NCBI RefSeq assembly: GCF_007748195.1
Contig: NZ_CP037920.1
Location: 1,593,536 to 1,657,535 of the forward strand
DNA: 64,000 bases
Source: Gimesia aquarii
Lineage (GTDB): Bacteria > Planctomycetota > Planctomycetia > Planctomycetales > Planctomycetaceae
Direction: 5' to 3'
The position numbers and the translations under genes are program-made. Below the pieces are notes generated by a model. The model did not search any database, had not been told where the DNA came from, and saw only the letters and a list, made by a program, of their open reading frames with translations. Positions 1 through 8,510 of the stretch are shown here, piece after piece; positions within the stretch are counted from its first letter, which is position 1, and every line of letters begins with the position of its first letter.

Positions 1-1
1 T

Positions 2-1561
2 TTATATTACAATCTGGAGCTTCGTTGGGATGGCGTGCCGACAATCGCACAGGCACTTAAGCAGTTGAAGGTACAAGCGGATAACACGCCTCCACCTCAA
101 TGGGTTCGCGTGATTGGTGGTTGGAATGAGTGGCAGTTTGCCGAAGGTCGAATGCCAACATTAGAAGAGATCAACAAAGCGGCTCCAGAGACGCCCGTTT
201 TTTTGTTACACCTTTATGATTCCGCTTTGTTGAACAAAGCAGCCTTAAGAGCACTGGGGTTTGACAAGTCCACACCGAACCCGTCTGGTGGTTTGATTGC
301 CCGCGACAGGGCAGGAAATCCAACGGGTATGCTTGTTGCCGAACCGAATGCGCTAGTACTCTACTCTGCAATTGCTAACGCGCCGAAGTTAGGCTTTGAA
401 GATCAAGTCAATTCATCACGTCATTTTATGCGGGAACTAAATCGGTTCGGTGTGACCAGTGCTTCCGATGCAGGTGGTGGTGGTCAGAATTATCCCGACG
501 ATTACGCAGTCATCAAACAGCTTGATGACGATGGCGATCTGACAGTTCGAATAGCCTATAGTCTATTTGCACAAAAACCCGGTCAGGAAATGGCTGACTA
601 CAGTCGCTGGATCGGCATGACAAAACCAGGCGAAGGCAGCGACAAGCTACGCGTCAACGGTGCAGGAGAAAATTTACTATGGGCTGCAGCAGACTTCGAA
701 AATTTCCTTCAGCCGCGCCCCGATCTAAAACCCACAATGGAATCCGAACTTGAAGCGATCGTCCATAAGTTAGCTGATGCTAATTGGCCTTGGCGAATTC
801 ATGCTACTTATGACGAATCGATAACTCGATTTCTAAACATTTTTGAGCGTGTTCATCGTGACCGACCGATCGACAAGCTGCGTTGGTTTATAGACCATGC
901 TGAAACAATATCTGAAAAAAATATGGAACGAATCGCCGCTTTAGGTGGTGGCATCGCGATTCAACATCGGATGGCGTATCAGGGTGAATATTTCCTGAGA
1001 CGCTATGGAGCCGAAGAAGTGAAACGAAAGCCACCCATCAGAAAAATGCTGCAAATGGGATTGCCCGTGGGAGCTGGAACTGATGGGACGCGCGTCGCGA
1101 GCTATCACCCGTGGACATGTATTTGGTGGATGGTCACTTCTAAGACAGTTGGCGGAACTGTAATGCACGATCCCGGTGATCGGCTCAGTCGGGAAGAGGC
1201 GCTCAAACTTTATACACACGGAACTCCCTGGTTCAGTAAAGAAGATGATAAGAAAGGGATCCTGTCTCAAGGTTACTTCGCAGATTTGGCTGTATTATCT
1301 GATGATTATTTTACTGTGGAGCCCGATCGAATTCGTGAACTAGAAAGTGTTTTAACGATTGTTGGCGGACGTGTTGTACATGGCTCTAAAGAGTATGGAA
1401 AGCTAGCACCGGCATTGCCGAAAGTGAGCCCCGGCTGGTCACCTGTTACTCGATTCGGGGGCTATGACAATTCGAACGTAACTCCTCCACGACACAAGCA
1501 TCAACCAATTATGGGGGCAGATGGCCGAGTTTGGGAGACTGGTTGTGGCTGCGGTATTTGA
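2..1561 (+). CDS. Amidohydrolase, YtcJ-like (5' end outside window)
   Basis: The reading frame is open from base 2, and residues upstream of the first possible start (GTG at 35) already look like family sequence (LELRWDGVP), so the gene begins before the window. The protein matches YtcJ-type metal-dependent amidohydrolases of the amidohydrolase_3 family. Visible marks are FGVTSASDAGGG, WRIHATYDESI, the metal-site run FIDHAE, GAGTDGTR, and a C-terminal strand (FADLAVLSDDYF) that closes the composite domain. Known members hydrolyse amide or related bonds on small molecules; the substrate here cannot be read. The N-terminal HxH metal ligands would lie in the missing part. The pirin gene follows after 26 bp on the same strand, so the two may be co-transcribed. 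Confidence 0.85.
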   Translation, partial: LYYNLELRWDGVPTIAQALKQLKVQADNTPPPQWVRVIGGWNEWQFAEGRMPTLEEINKAAPETPVFLLHLYDSALLNKAALRALGFDKSTPNPSGGLIARDRAGNPTGMLVAEPNALVLYSAIANAPKLGFEDQVNSSRHFMRELNRFGVTSASDAGGGGQNYPDDYAVIKQLDDDGDLTVRIAYSLFAQKPGQEMADYSRWIGMTKPGEGSDKLRVNGAGENLLWAAADFENFLQPRPDLKPTMESELEAIVHKLADANWPWRIHATYDESITRFLNIFERVHRDRPIDKLRWFIDHAETISEKNMERIAALGGGIAIQHRMAYQGEYFLRRYGAEEVKRKPPIRKMLQMGLPVGAGTDGTRVASYHPWTCIWWMVTSKTVGGTVMHDPGDRLSREEALKLYTHGTPWFSKEDDKKGILSQGYFADLAVLSDDYFTVEPDRIRELESVLTIVGGRVVHGSKEYGKLAPALPKVSPGWSPVTRFGGYDNSNVTPPRHKHQPIMGADGRVWETGCGCGI

Positions 1562-1587
1562 TCTCAACCATTAAGGAATAGATATTA

Positions 1588-2286
1588 ATGATTACGATTC
1601 GTAAAGCCCATGATCGCGGTCACGCCGATCATGGTTGGCTCAACAGTTATCATACTTTTTCGTTCGCATCATACTACGATCCCGACCATATGGGATTTCG
1701 GTCGTTGCGTGTGATGAACGAAGATCGAGTTGCTCCCGGACAAGGCTTTGGAACTCATGCACATGAAAACATGGAGATTATTTCCTATGTGTTGGCAGGA
1801 GCGTTAGAACATAAAGACTCGATGGGAAACGGAGCAATCTTACAGCCAGGCGAGTTTCAACGTATTTCTGCTGGAACTGGTATTGAACACAGTGAATTTA
1901 ATCCGTCGGTTGAAAAACCGGTCCATTTTTACCAGATTTGGTTGATTCCGTCTCAGACAGACCTGAGCCCCAGCTATGAACAGAAACAGTTTCCCGATCA
2001 CCAGTTGAATAACCAATTTTGTCTCGTGGCTTCACCAACTGGTGAAAAATCGTCTCTGACGATTCATGCCGACGCGAGAGTTTATCTCAGCAAGCTGACA
2101 GCAGGCGAAATTTTAACAATGCCACTTGCTGAAGAACGCCACAATTGGATTCAAGTCTTGCGCGGTGCGATAGAGCTTAATGGCATAGTGTTGGATACGA
2201 GTGACGCGGCCGCGCTCAGTGAAGAACCTACACTTGCCATTACTGCGATATCTAATGCTGAGATTATGATTTTTGATTTGGTTTAA
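1588..2286 (+). CDS. Pirin family bicupin (YhhW-like)
   Basis: This 232-residue protein is a pirin. The N-terminal cupin shows DHGWLNSYHTFSFA, the metal-binding cluster GTHAHENMEIISYVLAG and a later HKDSMGN, followed by ISAGTGIEHSEFN. The C-terminal half is the second cupin. Pirins of the YhhW type bind a metal and several have quercetin 2,3-dioxygenase activity; others act as redox-linked regulators. The length is normal for the family. It sits 26 bp behind the amidohydrolase and 31 bp ahead of a SnoaL-like gene, which suggests a small operon. The family call is firm; the substrate is unknown. Confidence 0.9.
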   Translation: MITIRKAHDRGHADHGWLNSYHTFSFASYYDPDHMGFRSLRVMNEDRVAPGQGFGTHAHENMEIISYVLAGALEHKDSMGNGAILQPGEFQRISAGTGIEHSEFNPSVEKPVHFYQIWLIPSQTDLSPSYEQKQFPDHQLNNQFCLVASPTGEKSSLTIHADARVYLSKLTAGEILTMPLAEERHNWIQVLRGAIELNGIVLDTSDAAALSEEPTLAITAISNAEIMIFDLV

Positions 2287-2317
2287 TCACTTAATACTCA
2301 AGTACTAAAGAGAAACT

Positions 2318-2680
2318 ATGAAGCAGTATCAGTTCATTGATGGGCTTTCCCCTGCGATCGACACTATGGTCACAAAAAATGTGATCGATTTCCTTGATGA
2401 AGATTGTATTCTTCAACCGGGTAATGCAACCCCTGTCAGAGGGCATGCTGCGATTACTGAAGTCTTTGATAATCTGTATGCACAGATTCAATCAATTAAA
2501 CACAATATTATTGATGATTTTGCTGTCAACAACTCAGCCGTTTATCGTGGAACCGTCACATATAAACGACTCGATGGGTCGCTGCTAACAGTGCCGTTCT
2601 GCGATGTGTTTAAAATCAAGAATAACTTGATTTCTGAATACAATATTTACATTGATTGGCACCAACTATTTGTATCTTAA
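2318..2680 (+). CDS. SnoaL-like / NTF2-fold protein
   Basis: A 120-residue protein with the pattern of the nuclear transport factor 2 (SnoaL) fold: an N-terminal helix, DFLDEDCILQPGNATPVRGHAAI, and C-terminal strands ending in FDVFKI-like and EYNIYIDW segments. Such proteins are small cone-shaped barrels used as isomerases, cyclases, hydrolases or binding proteins, and the activity cannot be told from sequence alone. It is preceded by AAAGAGAAACT before the ATG, a weak ribosome site, and follows the pirin gene by 31 bp. Confidence 0.7.
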   Translation: MKQYQFIDGLSPAIDTMVTKNVIDFLDEDCILQPGNATPVRGHAAITEVFDNLYAQIQSIKHNIIDDFAVNNSAVYRGTVTYKRLDGSLLTVPFCDVFKIKNNLISEYNIYIDWHQLFVS

Positions 2681-2770
2681 GTAGTCTGCTGAACTTGACA
2701 ACTAAGGCATTTCAATAACAACAGTTGCCGAATCGAGCAAGGCTGTTACGAATTCAAATCGCTTCTAAGA

Positions 2771-3424
2771 GTGAGTTTTCAATATATGATTAAAACAAGA
2801 CTTGAGGCATTTAGTGATGGCGTGATTGCAATCATCATTACAGTGATGGTGTTCGACATCAAAGCTCCTCAAGATACTGGATTATTCGGTCTATTGGTGG
2901 TGATGCCTTCCATTCTGACCTACTTGATGAGCTTTTTGTATCTAGGCATTTATTGGATGAATCATCATCATATGCTGCAAATCGCCACGTCTATCAATGG
3001 TGTTGTTCTTTGGGCGAATCTGCATTTGTTATTCTGGTTGTCCTTGATCCCTTTCACAACGAATTGGTTAAGAACAAGTAATTATGCGGCTTTACCATCA
3101 GCAATTTATGGAGTGGTGTTGCTATTTGCCGCGATTTCCTATCGTATTCTGCAGTCTTCGATTATTCGAGTAGAGGGTTCCAGTTCGCAGTTAAAACAAG
3201 TAATCGGTCGCGATCTTAAAGGGATGACGTCACTGATTGCTTACGCAGTTGGTGGAATCACTGCCTTTTATGCTCCGTTTATTGCCATCCTGATTTACAT
3301 CGCAGTCGCGTTTATTTGGATGCTTCCCGACCGACGGATCGAGGCACATTTTCAGTCTGCCTCCCAGCCATCGAAACAGAATGACGAGACTTTGGTTTCG
3401 GATAAAAACAGTTCTTTACATTAA
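2771..3424 (+). CDS. TMEM175-family (DUF1211) membrane protein, probable K+ channel
   Basis: The N-terminus RLEAFSDGVIAIIITVMV carries the FSDGV signature of bacterial TMEM175 proteins, followed by five further hydrophobic segments, for the six-helix unit expected of this family. A polar tail ends the protein. Bacterial TMEM175 homologues are tetrameric potassium-permeable channels that lack the classical selectivity filter. The GTG at 2771 opens the frame, but an ATG at 2786 with AAGAGTGAG about nine bases upstream is an equally good or better start. The gene stands alone, followed by the convergent regulator gene. Confidence 0.85.
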   Translation: MSFQYMIKTRLEAFSDGVIAIIITVMVFDIKAPQDTGLFGLLVVMPSILTYLMSFLYLGIYWMNHHHMLQIATSINGVVLWANLHLLFWLSLIPFTTNWLRTSNYAALPSAIYGVVLLFAAISYRILQSSIIRVEGSSSQLKQVIGRDLKGMTSLIAYAVGGITAFYAPFIAILIYIAVAFIWMLPDRRIEAHFQSASQPSKQNDETLVSDKNSSLH

Positions 3425-3513
3425 GCTCATTTTACTTGCTACGCCAAACGCAACTTTTTTTAAAAGACAGAACTATATTCAAAGTAGAAATGGTCAAATT
3501 GGGCCTGATTCCT

Positions 3514-4386
3514 TCAGACTGAATTACGTACCAATGCTTTAAACTTCTCCAGTAACTGACTTTGGAATCGATAGGGATTCCAGACCATCGCGATGGTACG
3601 CGTCGGCTTATTGCCGGCGATTGAGCGATAGATGCGTCGATCGCTCTCATCCAGGTTCACCGCCATAGCGGGAACCATCGAGACCCCATGATTGAGCGAA
3701 ACCAGTTCCTGAACCATTGCCAGTTGACTCGTGCGTTCGACGGATACCGGATCAAAAGATCGTTGCCGGCAAAACGTCTGAATGTTGTCAGACAGACAAT
3801 GCGCTTCGTCCAGCAAGACAAACGGCAAAGGTTCGATATCCGTGAGTCGAAGCTGCTTCTTCTTCGCCAGCGAATGATCGGGAGCCAGTACGATCTGAAG
3901 TTCTTCGTCAAAGAGGGGCTCGATTTCCAGGTATTTGACTGTGATCGGTAGTGCCAGGATGGCTAGATCGATTTCGCCCTGAGTACAACGTTTCAGCAGG
4001 TGGTCGGTGGTGTCTTCTTGAACTGTCACGGTTGCGCCTGGATGCGCGGCGGCAAACGTCTTCAGTATCTCTGGTAAGTAGAACGGCGCAATTGTGGGGA
4101 TGGCTGCGATCCGAATGCGACCACTTTCACCATCATCAGAGATTTCAGCGATCGTATCATCGACAAGACCAATTAACTGCTGCGCTCTGCGGAGCAGAAG
4201 CTGACCGGCGTCAGTCAGTTTGACCTTACGGGTCTGTCGTTCAAAGACAGGTTGCCCCAGTTCCTCTTCCAGTCGCGCGATAGATCGGCTCAATGCTGGT
4301 TGCGACAAGCCGATCATTTCCGCAGCACGCGTAAAATTCTGATGCTCGGCCACGGCGAGGAACTGTCGCAGTTGTTCGATTTCCAT
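3514..4386 (-). CDS. oxyR: OxyR-type LysR-family hydrogen peroxide sensor
   Basis: A LysR regulator of 290 residues from the ATG at 4386, the start that places [10 protein letters not shown] at the N-terminus as in other family members; the frame stays open a further 20 codons upstream. The winged helix occupies residues 1-60. The effector domain carries the OxyR hallmarks: Cys197 and Cys206, nine residues apart as in Escherichia coli Cys199/Cys208 and in the same context (AHCLSD, TFC), plus Thr98 in [10 protein letters not shown]. In E. coli OxyR these cysteines form the peroxide-induced disulfide. It is transcribed away from the catalase gene with 188 bp between the starts, which fits direct control of that gene. 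A 28-bp palindrome lies in the gap. Confidence 0.9.
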   Translation of the reverse strand: MEIEQLRQFLAVAEHQNFTRAAEMIGLSQPALSRSIARLEEELGQPVFERQTRKVKLTDAGQLLLRRAQQLIGLVDDTIAEISDDGESGRIRIAAIPTIAPFYLPEILKTFAAAHPGATVTVQEDTTDHLLKRCTQGEIDLAILALPITVKYLEIEPLFDEELQIVLAPDHSLAKKKQLRLTDIEPLPFVLLDEAHCLSDNIQTFCRQRSFDPVSVERTSQLAMVQELVSLNHGVSMVPAMAVNLDESDRRIYRSIAGNKPTRTIAMVWNPYRFQSQLLEKFKALVRNSV

Positions 4387-4440
4387 GTTTGTACTCTTGC
4401 TTGAGCTCTGAGTTGAGAGGGTCAGTATGTGATGCGTATT

Positions 4441-4468
4441 ATGCATGAAATGTATTCATTTAATGCAT
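4441..4468. promoter_or_regulatory. 28-bp near-perfect palindrome, candidate OxyR operator
   Basis: The sequence runs from ATGCAT to ATGCAT with matching inner arms AAATG and CATTT; only two base pairs of the dyad fail to match. Inside it, TGAA-N5-TTCA (4446-4458) has the T-N11-A form of a LysR box. It lies between the divergent oxyR and catalase starts, 55 bp from the former and 107 bp from the latter. No copy of the E. coli ATAG-N7-CTAT pattern is clear, so binding is inferred from position and symmetry. Confidence 0.5.
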
Positions 4469-4574
4469 TGGACAAATATATCATCTTGCCCGATACTTTG
4501 ATAGTCCGAAGATCGATTTCCACGGTGTCTGTGGGAAACACATTTGAATTTCACTACAAAAACAGGGAGCAAAC

Positions 4575-6422
4575 ATGAAAATTCGGCAGATTTTATTCAC
4601 AGGTGCTTTAGTGCCAATGCTGGTTGCAAGTGGCCTGTCACAGGAGCGAATGCCCCTGACAGAAGATGGCGGCCAGCCTGTGGGCGACAATCAGAATTCT
4701 CGTACGGCGGGACCACATGGTGGAGTTCTGCTCGATAATTTTCATCTGATTCAGAAGCTGTCGCGCTTCGACCGTGAACGAATTCCCGAACGCGTTGTTC
4801 ACGCACGCGGAGTCGGGGTGCACGGGGAGTTTGTCAGCTACGGTAATTTTTCAGAACACACCAGGGCGAGTCTTTTCTCCGCAAACGATAAAGTGACACC
4901 CGTATTTGTCCGGTTCTCAACGGTGATTCATTCGAAGGGTTCTCCGGAACAATTGCGTGATCCACGTGGCTTTGCCGTGAAGTTTTACACGGACGAAGGC
5001 AACTGGGACCTGGTTGGTAATAACCTGCCCGTTTTCTTCATTCGCGATGCCATCAAATTCCCCGACATGGTGCATTCACTCAAGCCTTCTCCGATCACGA
5101 ATCAACAAGATCCCAATCGATTCTTTGACTTCTTCAGTCATGTGCCCGAGAGCATGCATATGCTGACGTTTCTGTATTCTGATCAGGGAACTCCGACCAA
5201 CTTGCGACAAATGGATGGCTTCGGTGTTCACGCTTTCAAATGGGTAAATCAAGCGGGGGACGTTACATATGTTAAATTTAAATGGAATAGTTTACAGGGG
5301 CATAATCCCTCATCGGCAATGGACGCAGCGAAGGCATCTGCGGTGAATCATAGTGGGCATAGCGCTGACCTCTATGACGCCATTGGGAGAGGTGAATTTC
5401 CAGAATGGGAGTTGAGCGTTCAAATGCTGAAGCCTTCGCAGCTTAATGACTTCGATTTTGACCCGCTCGATGCGACCAAGGTTTGGCCTGACATACCAGA
5501 AGTAAAAGTTGGTAAGATGACGTTGAATCGTACTCCAACCAACTTCTTCCAGGCCACAGAGCAGGTTGCGTTTTCACCCGGAATGGTCGTGCCTGGCATT
5601 GAGCCTTCCGAGGATCGTCTGCTTCAGGGGCGGCTGTTCTCGTATGCGGATACGCAACGCTATCGAATTGGTGCGAATTATCTCTCGCTCCCGATCAATC
5701 GTCCGCGTGTTGCCGTGAGCAATATCAATCAGGATGGTGCATTGAATATGGGGGAAATCGATACTGACGTGAATTATCAACCGAGTGTTGCTACTGGATC
5801 GTATCGCGAAGTTCCGGCTGCGAAATACAGTCTGGCTCCTCTTAATGGTCAGGTTCAGCAACAGCGCGTCGATAAAACTTTGAATTTTCGCCAGGTGGGA
5901 GAGTTGTATCGTTCGTTTTCGGACGAAGAGCAGGCAGGCCTGGTCAAGAATTTTGCCGGTGATCTTGGCAAAGTCGCTAACCGTCAGGTAAAGCTGCGAA
6001 TCCTGAGCTTTCTGCATGAAGCGGATCTGGATTATTGCAAACGCGTCACTTCGGCAGTTGGTGAATCCATGCAGGATGTGAAACGTATGGTGGAATTGAA
6101 TCGTGATGTGGAGCCGACGCGTTGGCAGACAATCGCTCTGAAAAATCAGCCGAATGCGAATGACCGGGTCGTGGTCCGCAATACGACGACGAAACCTTTG
6201 CGGTATCAGGTGAAGACATCTGCTTCTCAGTGGAGTCGTCAATATACGTTGATGCCTCACAAGTCGCATACATTCAAACAGGCAACCATCAGAATGCGAA
6301 TGGCAGACGATCTGAATGCGACACCGTTAACTGCTTCGGCGGGAGAGGTCGTGAATCTCAATGGCCGATCGATGGTAACGGAATTGCCTGCCACATCAGC
6401 TGTGAGTCAGGTGAAACAATGA
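4575..6422 (+). CDS. katA: Exported haem catalase with C-terminal extension
   Basis: A monofunctional haem catalase that splits hydrogen peroxide to water and oxygen. Active-site histidine is His76 in VVHARG, the distal asparagine is in VGNNLPVFF (149-150), and the proximal haem tyrosine is Tyr357 in RLFSYADTQRYR. The N-terminus (MKIRQILFTGALVPMLVASG) is a signal peptide, so the enzyme probably works in the periplasm, like KatB of Pseudomonas aeruginosa. At 615 residues it is longer than small-subunit catalases; about 80 residues after the catalase-related domain are hydrophilic and unlike a flavodoxin-type large-subunit tail. GGGAGC precedes the ATG. Divergent oxyR upstream and an ankyrin gene downstream support peroxide induction. 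Confidence 0.95.
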   Translation: MKIRQILFTGALVPMLVASGLSQERMPLTEDGGQPVGDNQNSRTAGPHGGVLLDNFHLIQKLSRFDRERIPERVVHARGVGVHGEFVSYGNFSEHTRASLFSANDKVTPVFVRFSTVIHSKGSPEQLRDPRGFAVKFYTDEGNWDLVGNNLPVFFIRDAIKFPDMVHSLKPSPITNQQDPNRFFDFFSHVPESMHMLTFLYSDQGTPTNLRQMDGFGVHAFKWVNQAGDVTYVKFKWNSLQGHNPSSAMDAAKASAVNHSGHSADLYDAIGRGEFPEWELSVQMLKPSQLNDFDFDPLDATKVWPDIPEVKVGKMTLNRTPTNFFQATEQVAFSPGMVVPGIEPSEDRLLQGRLFSYADTQRYRIGANYLSLPINRPRVAVSNINQDGALNMGEIDTDVNYQPSVATGSYREVPAAKYSLAPLNGQVQQQRVDKTLNFRQVGELYRSFSDEEQAGLVKNFAGDLGKVANRQVKLRILSFLHEADLDYCKRVTSAVGESMQDVKRMVELNRDVEPTRWQTIALKNQPNANDRVVVRNTTTKPLRYQVKTSASQWSRQYTLMPHKSHTFKQATIRMRMADDLNATPLTASAGEVVNLNGRSMVTELPATSAVSQVKQ

Positions 6423-6468
6423 TGAGCCCTTTTCATTGGTCGGTGTTGAAACCAAGAGCAGGTAACGT

Positions 6469-6496
6469 GACTGGGGCTTTAAGCCCCAGTCCTTTT
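6469..6496 (+). terminator. Rho-independent-type terminator after catalase
   Basis: Arms GACTGGGGCTT and AAGCCCCAGTC flank a single T and are followed by CTTTT. The hairpin starts 46 bp after the catalase stop codon and 63 bp before the ankyrin gene. The T-run is short, so partial read-through into the ankyrin gene is possible. Confidence 0.65.
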
Positions 6497-6558
6497 AAAC
6501 AAATTTCCAATAACCATAATATCGTCATCTGGACGGTTTCTAAAAGAATGGGTAGAAA

Positions 6559-7260
6559 ATGATACGCCGCATGTTGAAATATTGTTCCGTCTGCACTGCC
6601 TTACTGCTGACCATTATTCTCATCACTTATGCCACGCTTCCTACTCCAGCATCACCTCCCCTTCAAGGAAAATCAGGCGTGCGACTGGATGCACAGAGCG
6701 AAGCAGCGCTCATCAAAGTTGTGTTTCAGGCCGCGCGTGATAACGACATGAAGACAATAAGCGAATACCTTTTAGAAGGCTTTACGCCGAACGTTCGCAG
6801 CGAACGTGGTGATACACTCTTAACCGTTGCCGCTTATCATGGCAGCGACAGAGTCATCGCAACACTACTTACTCATCAAGAAATTGAAATAGAAGCCCGT
6901 AATCGGATGGGCCTTACCGCCGTCTCTGCGGCTGCCTTCAAAGGTCATGATGTTGCTTTGCGGCAATTGCTCGATGCGGGAGCGAGTCCCACGGCTGCAA
7001 ACACGGTTAACCAGTCTGCCATCATGTTTGCTGCGCTCGCCGGTCGCACGTCGACCGTACAGATCCTGCGTGATGCGGGTGCCAGTGATTCTCGAACAGA
7101 CGATTTCGGTAATTCAGCCGACTCTCTGGCCCGTTCACAAGGAACTCCGGAAACAATGTCGCACGTCTCAAGTTCGTCTCCAGAATATCAGTCCGATGCA
7201 CCTGTTCCTTTGGAGCTTTCGGGTGATGAAAGGTGGATTGACATTCCGTACGTTCAATAG
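6559..7260 (+). CDS. Ankyrin-repeat protein, AnkB-like catalase partner
   Basis: A 233-residue protein with an N-terminal hydrophobic segment (about residues 12-28) that should anchor or export it, followed by four to five ankyrin repeats. The repeats are visible as DNDMKTISEYLLEG, RGDTLLTVAAYHG, MGLTAVSAAAFKGH and QSAIMFAALAGRT, each about 33 residues apart. The C-terminal 45 residues are polar. In Pseudomonas aeruginosa the gene next to katB encodes AnkB, a membrane-anchored periplasmic ankyrin protein needed for full catalase activity; the same order here suggests the same helper role. That role is inferred from context and fold, not from a specific motif. Confidence 0.85.
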   Translation: MIRRMLKYCSVCTALLLTIILITYATLPTPASPPLQGKSGVRLDAQSEAALIKVVFQAARDNDMKTISEYLLEGFTPNVRSERGDTLLTVAAYHGSDRVIATLLTHQEIEIEARNRMGLTAVSAAAFKGHDVALRQLLDAGASPTAANTVNQSAIMFAALAGRTSTVQILRDAGASDSRTDDFGNSADSLARSQGTPETMSHVSSSSPEYQSDAPVPLELSGDERWIDIPYVQ

Positions 7261-7508
7261 ACTGAAAACCGAGTCCTCCACATTCTCTGAAGATACTTTG
7301 TATCTTTTCTCACAAATTCGCGCCCGATTTGTGAAATGGTTCACTTTTCATAAACACAATTTGTGATTCATCTTACATTCAGAAAAAACTTTCCATTTCT
7401 TTTGGTAAGACACCTGCGAGAACCTGCGTCTCATGATCATAACCCAGGTCATCAACCAAACTCTCTGGTTGTCGTTTTCCCAATTTTTTAGTCGAGAAGG
7501 AAAGTTTC

Positions 7509-8417
7509 ATGTCTACAAAAATCTCTCGCAGATCCCTGTTCGCCACTTTCGTCGTCACATTATTGATGAGCCCCGCATTCTCTCAAGTGTCTCAAGCAGA
7601 TCATACTCCCGGACACAAAGTCGGCTTGAAAGGTTATTGTCCCGTGTGTGTGCTCGAGGCGCGAAAATGGGAACGCGGACGACGTGAATTTCACTCGACC
7701 TATGATAACGTGACTTATTTTTTCCCAAACCTTGCGATTAAACGAAAGTTTGATCAAAATCCTGTCAAATATGTACCCGCTTTAGCAGGCGACTGTACTG
7801 TCTGTTATAAAAAACTTAAAAAACGGGTTCCCGGAAACATTGATCATGTTGCCATTTACAAGAATCGGCTCTATCTCTTTCCAGGCGAGAGTGAAAAGAA
7901 AACCTTCCTTGCCGACCCATTTGCTTTTATTGACACAGACTTAGCCGCCAATGGGCTGTGTGTTGTTTGTTATAAAAAAGTTAATAAACGTGTGCTCGGT
8001 AACACCAGATTTACCGAAATTCACAACGGATTTCGATACCTCTTTCCCTCAGTAAGAGAGCAAGCAGAATTTCGGAGAGCACCTGACTTTTACGCACTTG
8101 CAGGAATGAAACAAGAGACACAACAAATCAGCTTCAGAACGAATCAACCCGGCAAAACATTAGAAAGCTTCGCTGGTAAGTCGACATGTGCTGGTTGCGA
8201 ACATGGTGTCACTCCCATTGGCAGCCCGGATGAATTAGGTTTGGCAATCAACGCTAGTGGAGGCCGCGTCATTGTGGTCGAAGAGGCACACAAGCTTTAC
8301 CCCAAGATTTATGCAGCTCGCTTTCAGGGACAACAACTCCAGGTCAAAGGCCAGGTCATTAAATCACTTGGTAAGATTTCCTGGTTGAAACCAACTTCGT
8401 TGAAAGTAATCAACTAG
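7509..8417 (+). CDS. Secreted protein with three CxxC/YHS-like repeats
   Basis: A signal peptide (MSTKISRRSLFATFVVTLL, cleavage near residue 25) leads into three tandem units of about 53 residues. Each opens with a CxxC pair (CPVC 44-47, CTVC 96-99, CVVC 151-154) and ends with an aromatic strand such as YFFP, YLFP or YLFP followed by a helix, the layout of the YHS/TRASH metal-binding fold. A fourth pair, CAGC (227-230), starts a C-terminal region with strands that resemble an OB-type domain (LQVKGQVIKS). The pattern suggests periplasmic metal or thiol chemistry. I do not know a characterised homologue. It lies between the catalase/ankyrin pair and a DsbD-type gene; AGAAGGAAAG precedes the ATG. 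Confidence 0.75.
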   Translation: MSTKISRRSLFATFVVTLLMSPAFSQVSQADHTPGHKVGLKGYCPVCVLEARKWERGRREFHSTYDNVTYFFPNLAIKRKFDQNPVKYVPALAGDCTVCYKKLKKRVPGNIDHVAIYKNRLYLFPGESEKKTFLADPFAFIDTDLAANGLCVVCYKKVNKRVLGNTRFTEIHNGFRYLFPSVREQAEFRRAPDFYALAGMKQETQQISFRTNQPGKTLESFAGKSTCAGCEHGVTPIGSPDELGLAINASGGRVIVVEEAHKLYPKIYAARFQGQQLQVKGQVIKSLGKISWLKPTSLKVIN

Positions 8418-8456
8418 AGGCTTTCTTTCTCAATCGTTTCTCGAAAGAAGCTCAAT

Positions 8457-8501
8457 GGAGCCGTTTCTTACTATGAGTCTCGGCTCCTCTTTCTCCCTTT
8501 T
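8457..8501 (+). terminator. Possible terminator before the DsbD-type gene
   Basis: Arms GGAGCCG (8457-8463) and CGGCTCC (8481-8487) form a GC-rich stem with a 17-base loop, followed by the T-rich run TCTTTCTCCCTTTT. It lies in the 93-bp spacer after the CxxC-repeat gene. Confidence 0.45.
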
Positions 8502-8510
8502 CATACATAA

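Noticed and set aside
5574-6269. 231-codon minus-strand frame within the catalase gene
   Set aside because: Antisense to a well-conserved gene with arginine-rich, domain-free translation.
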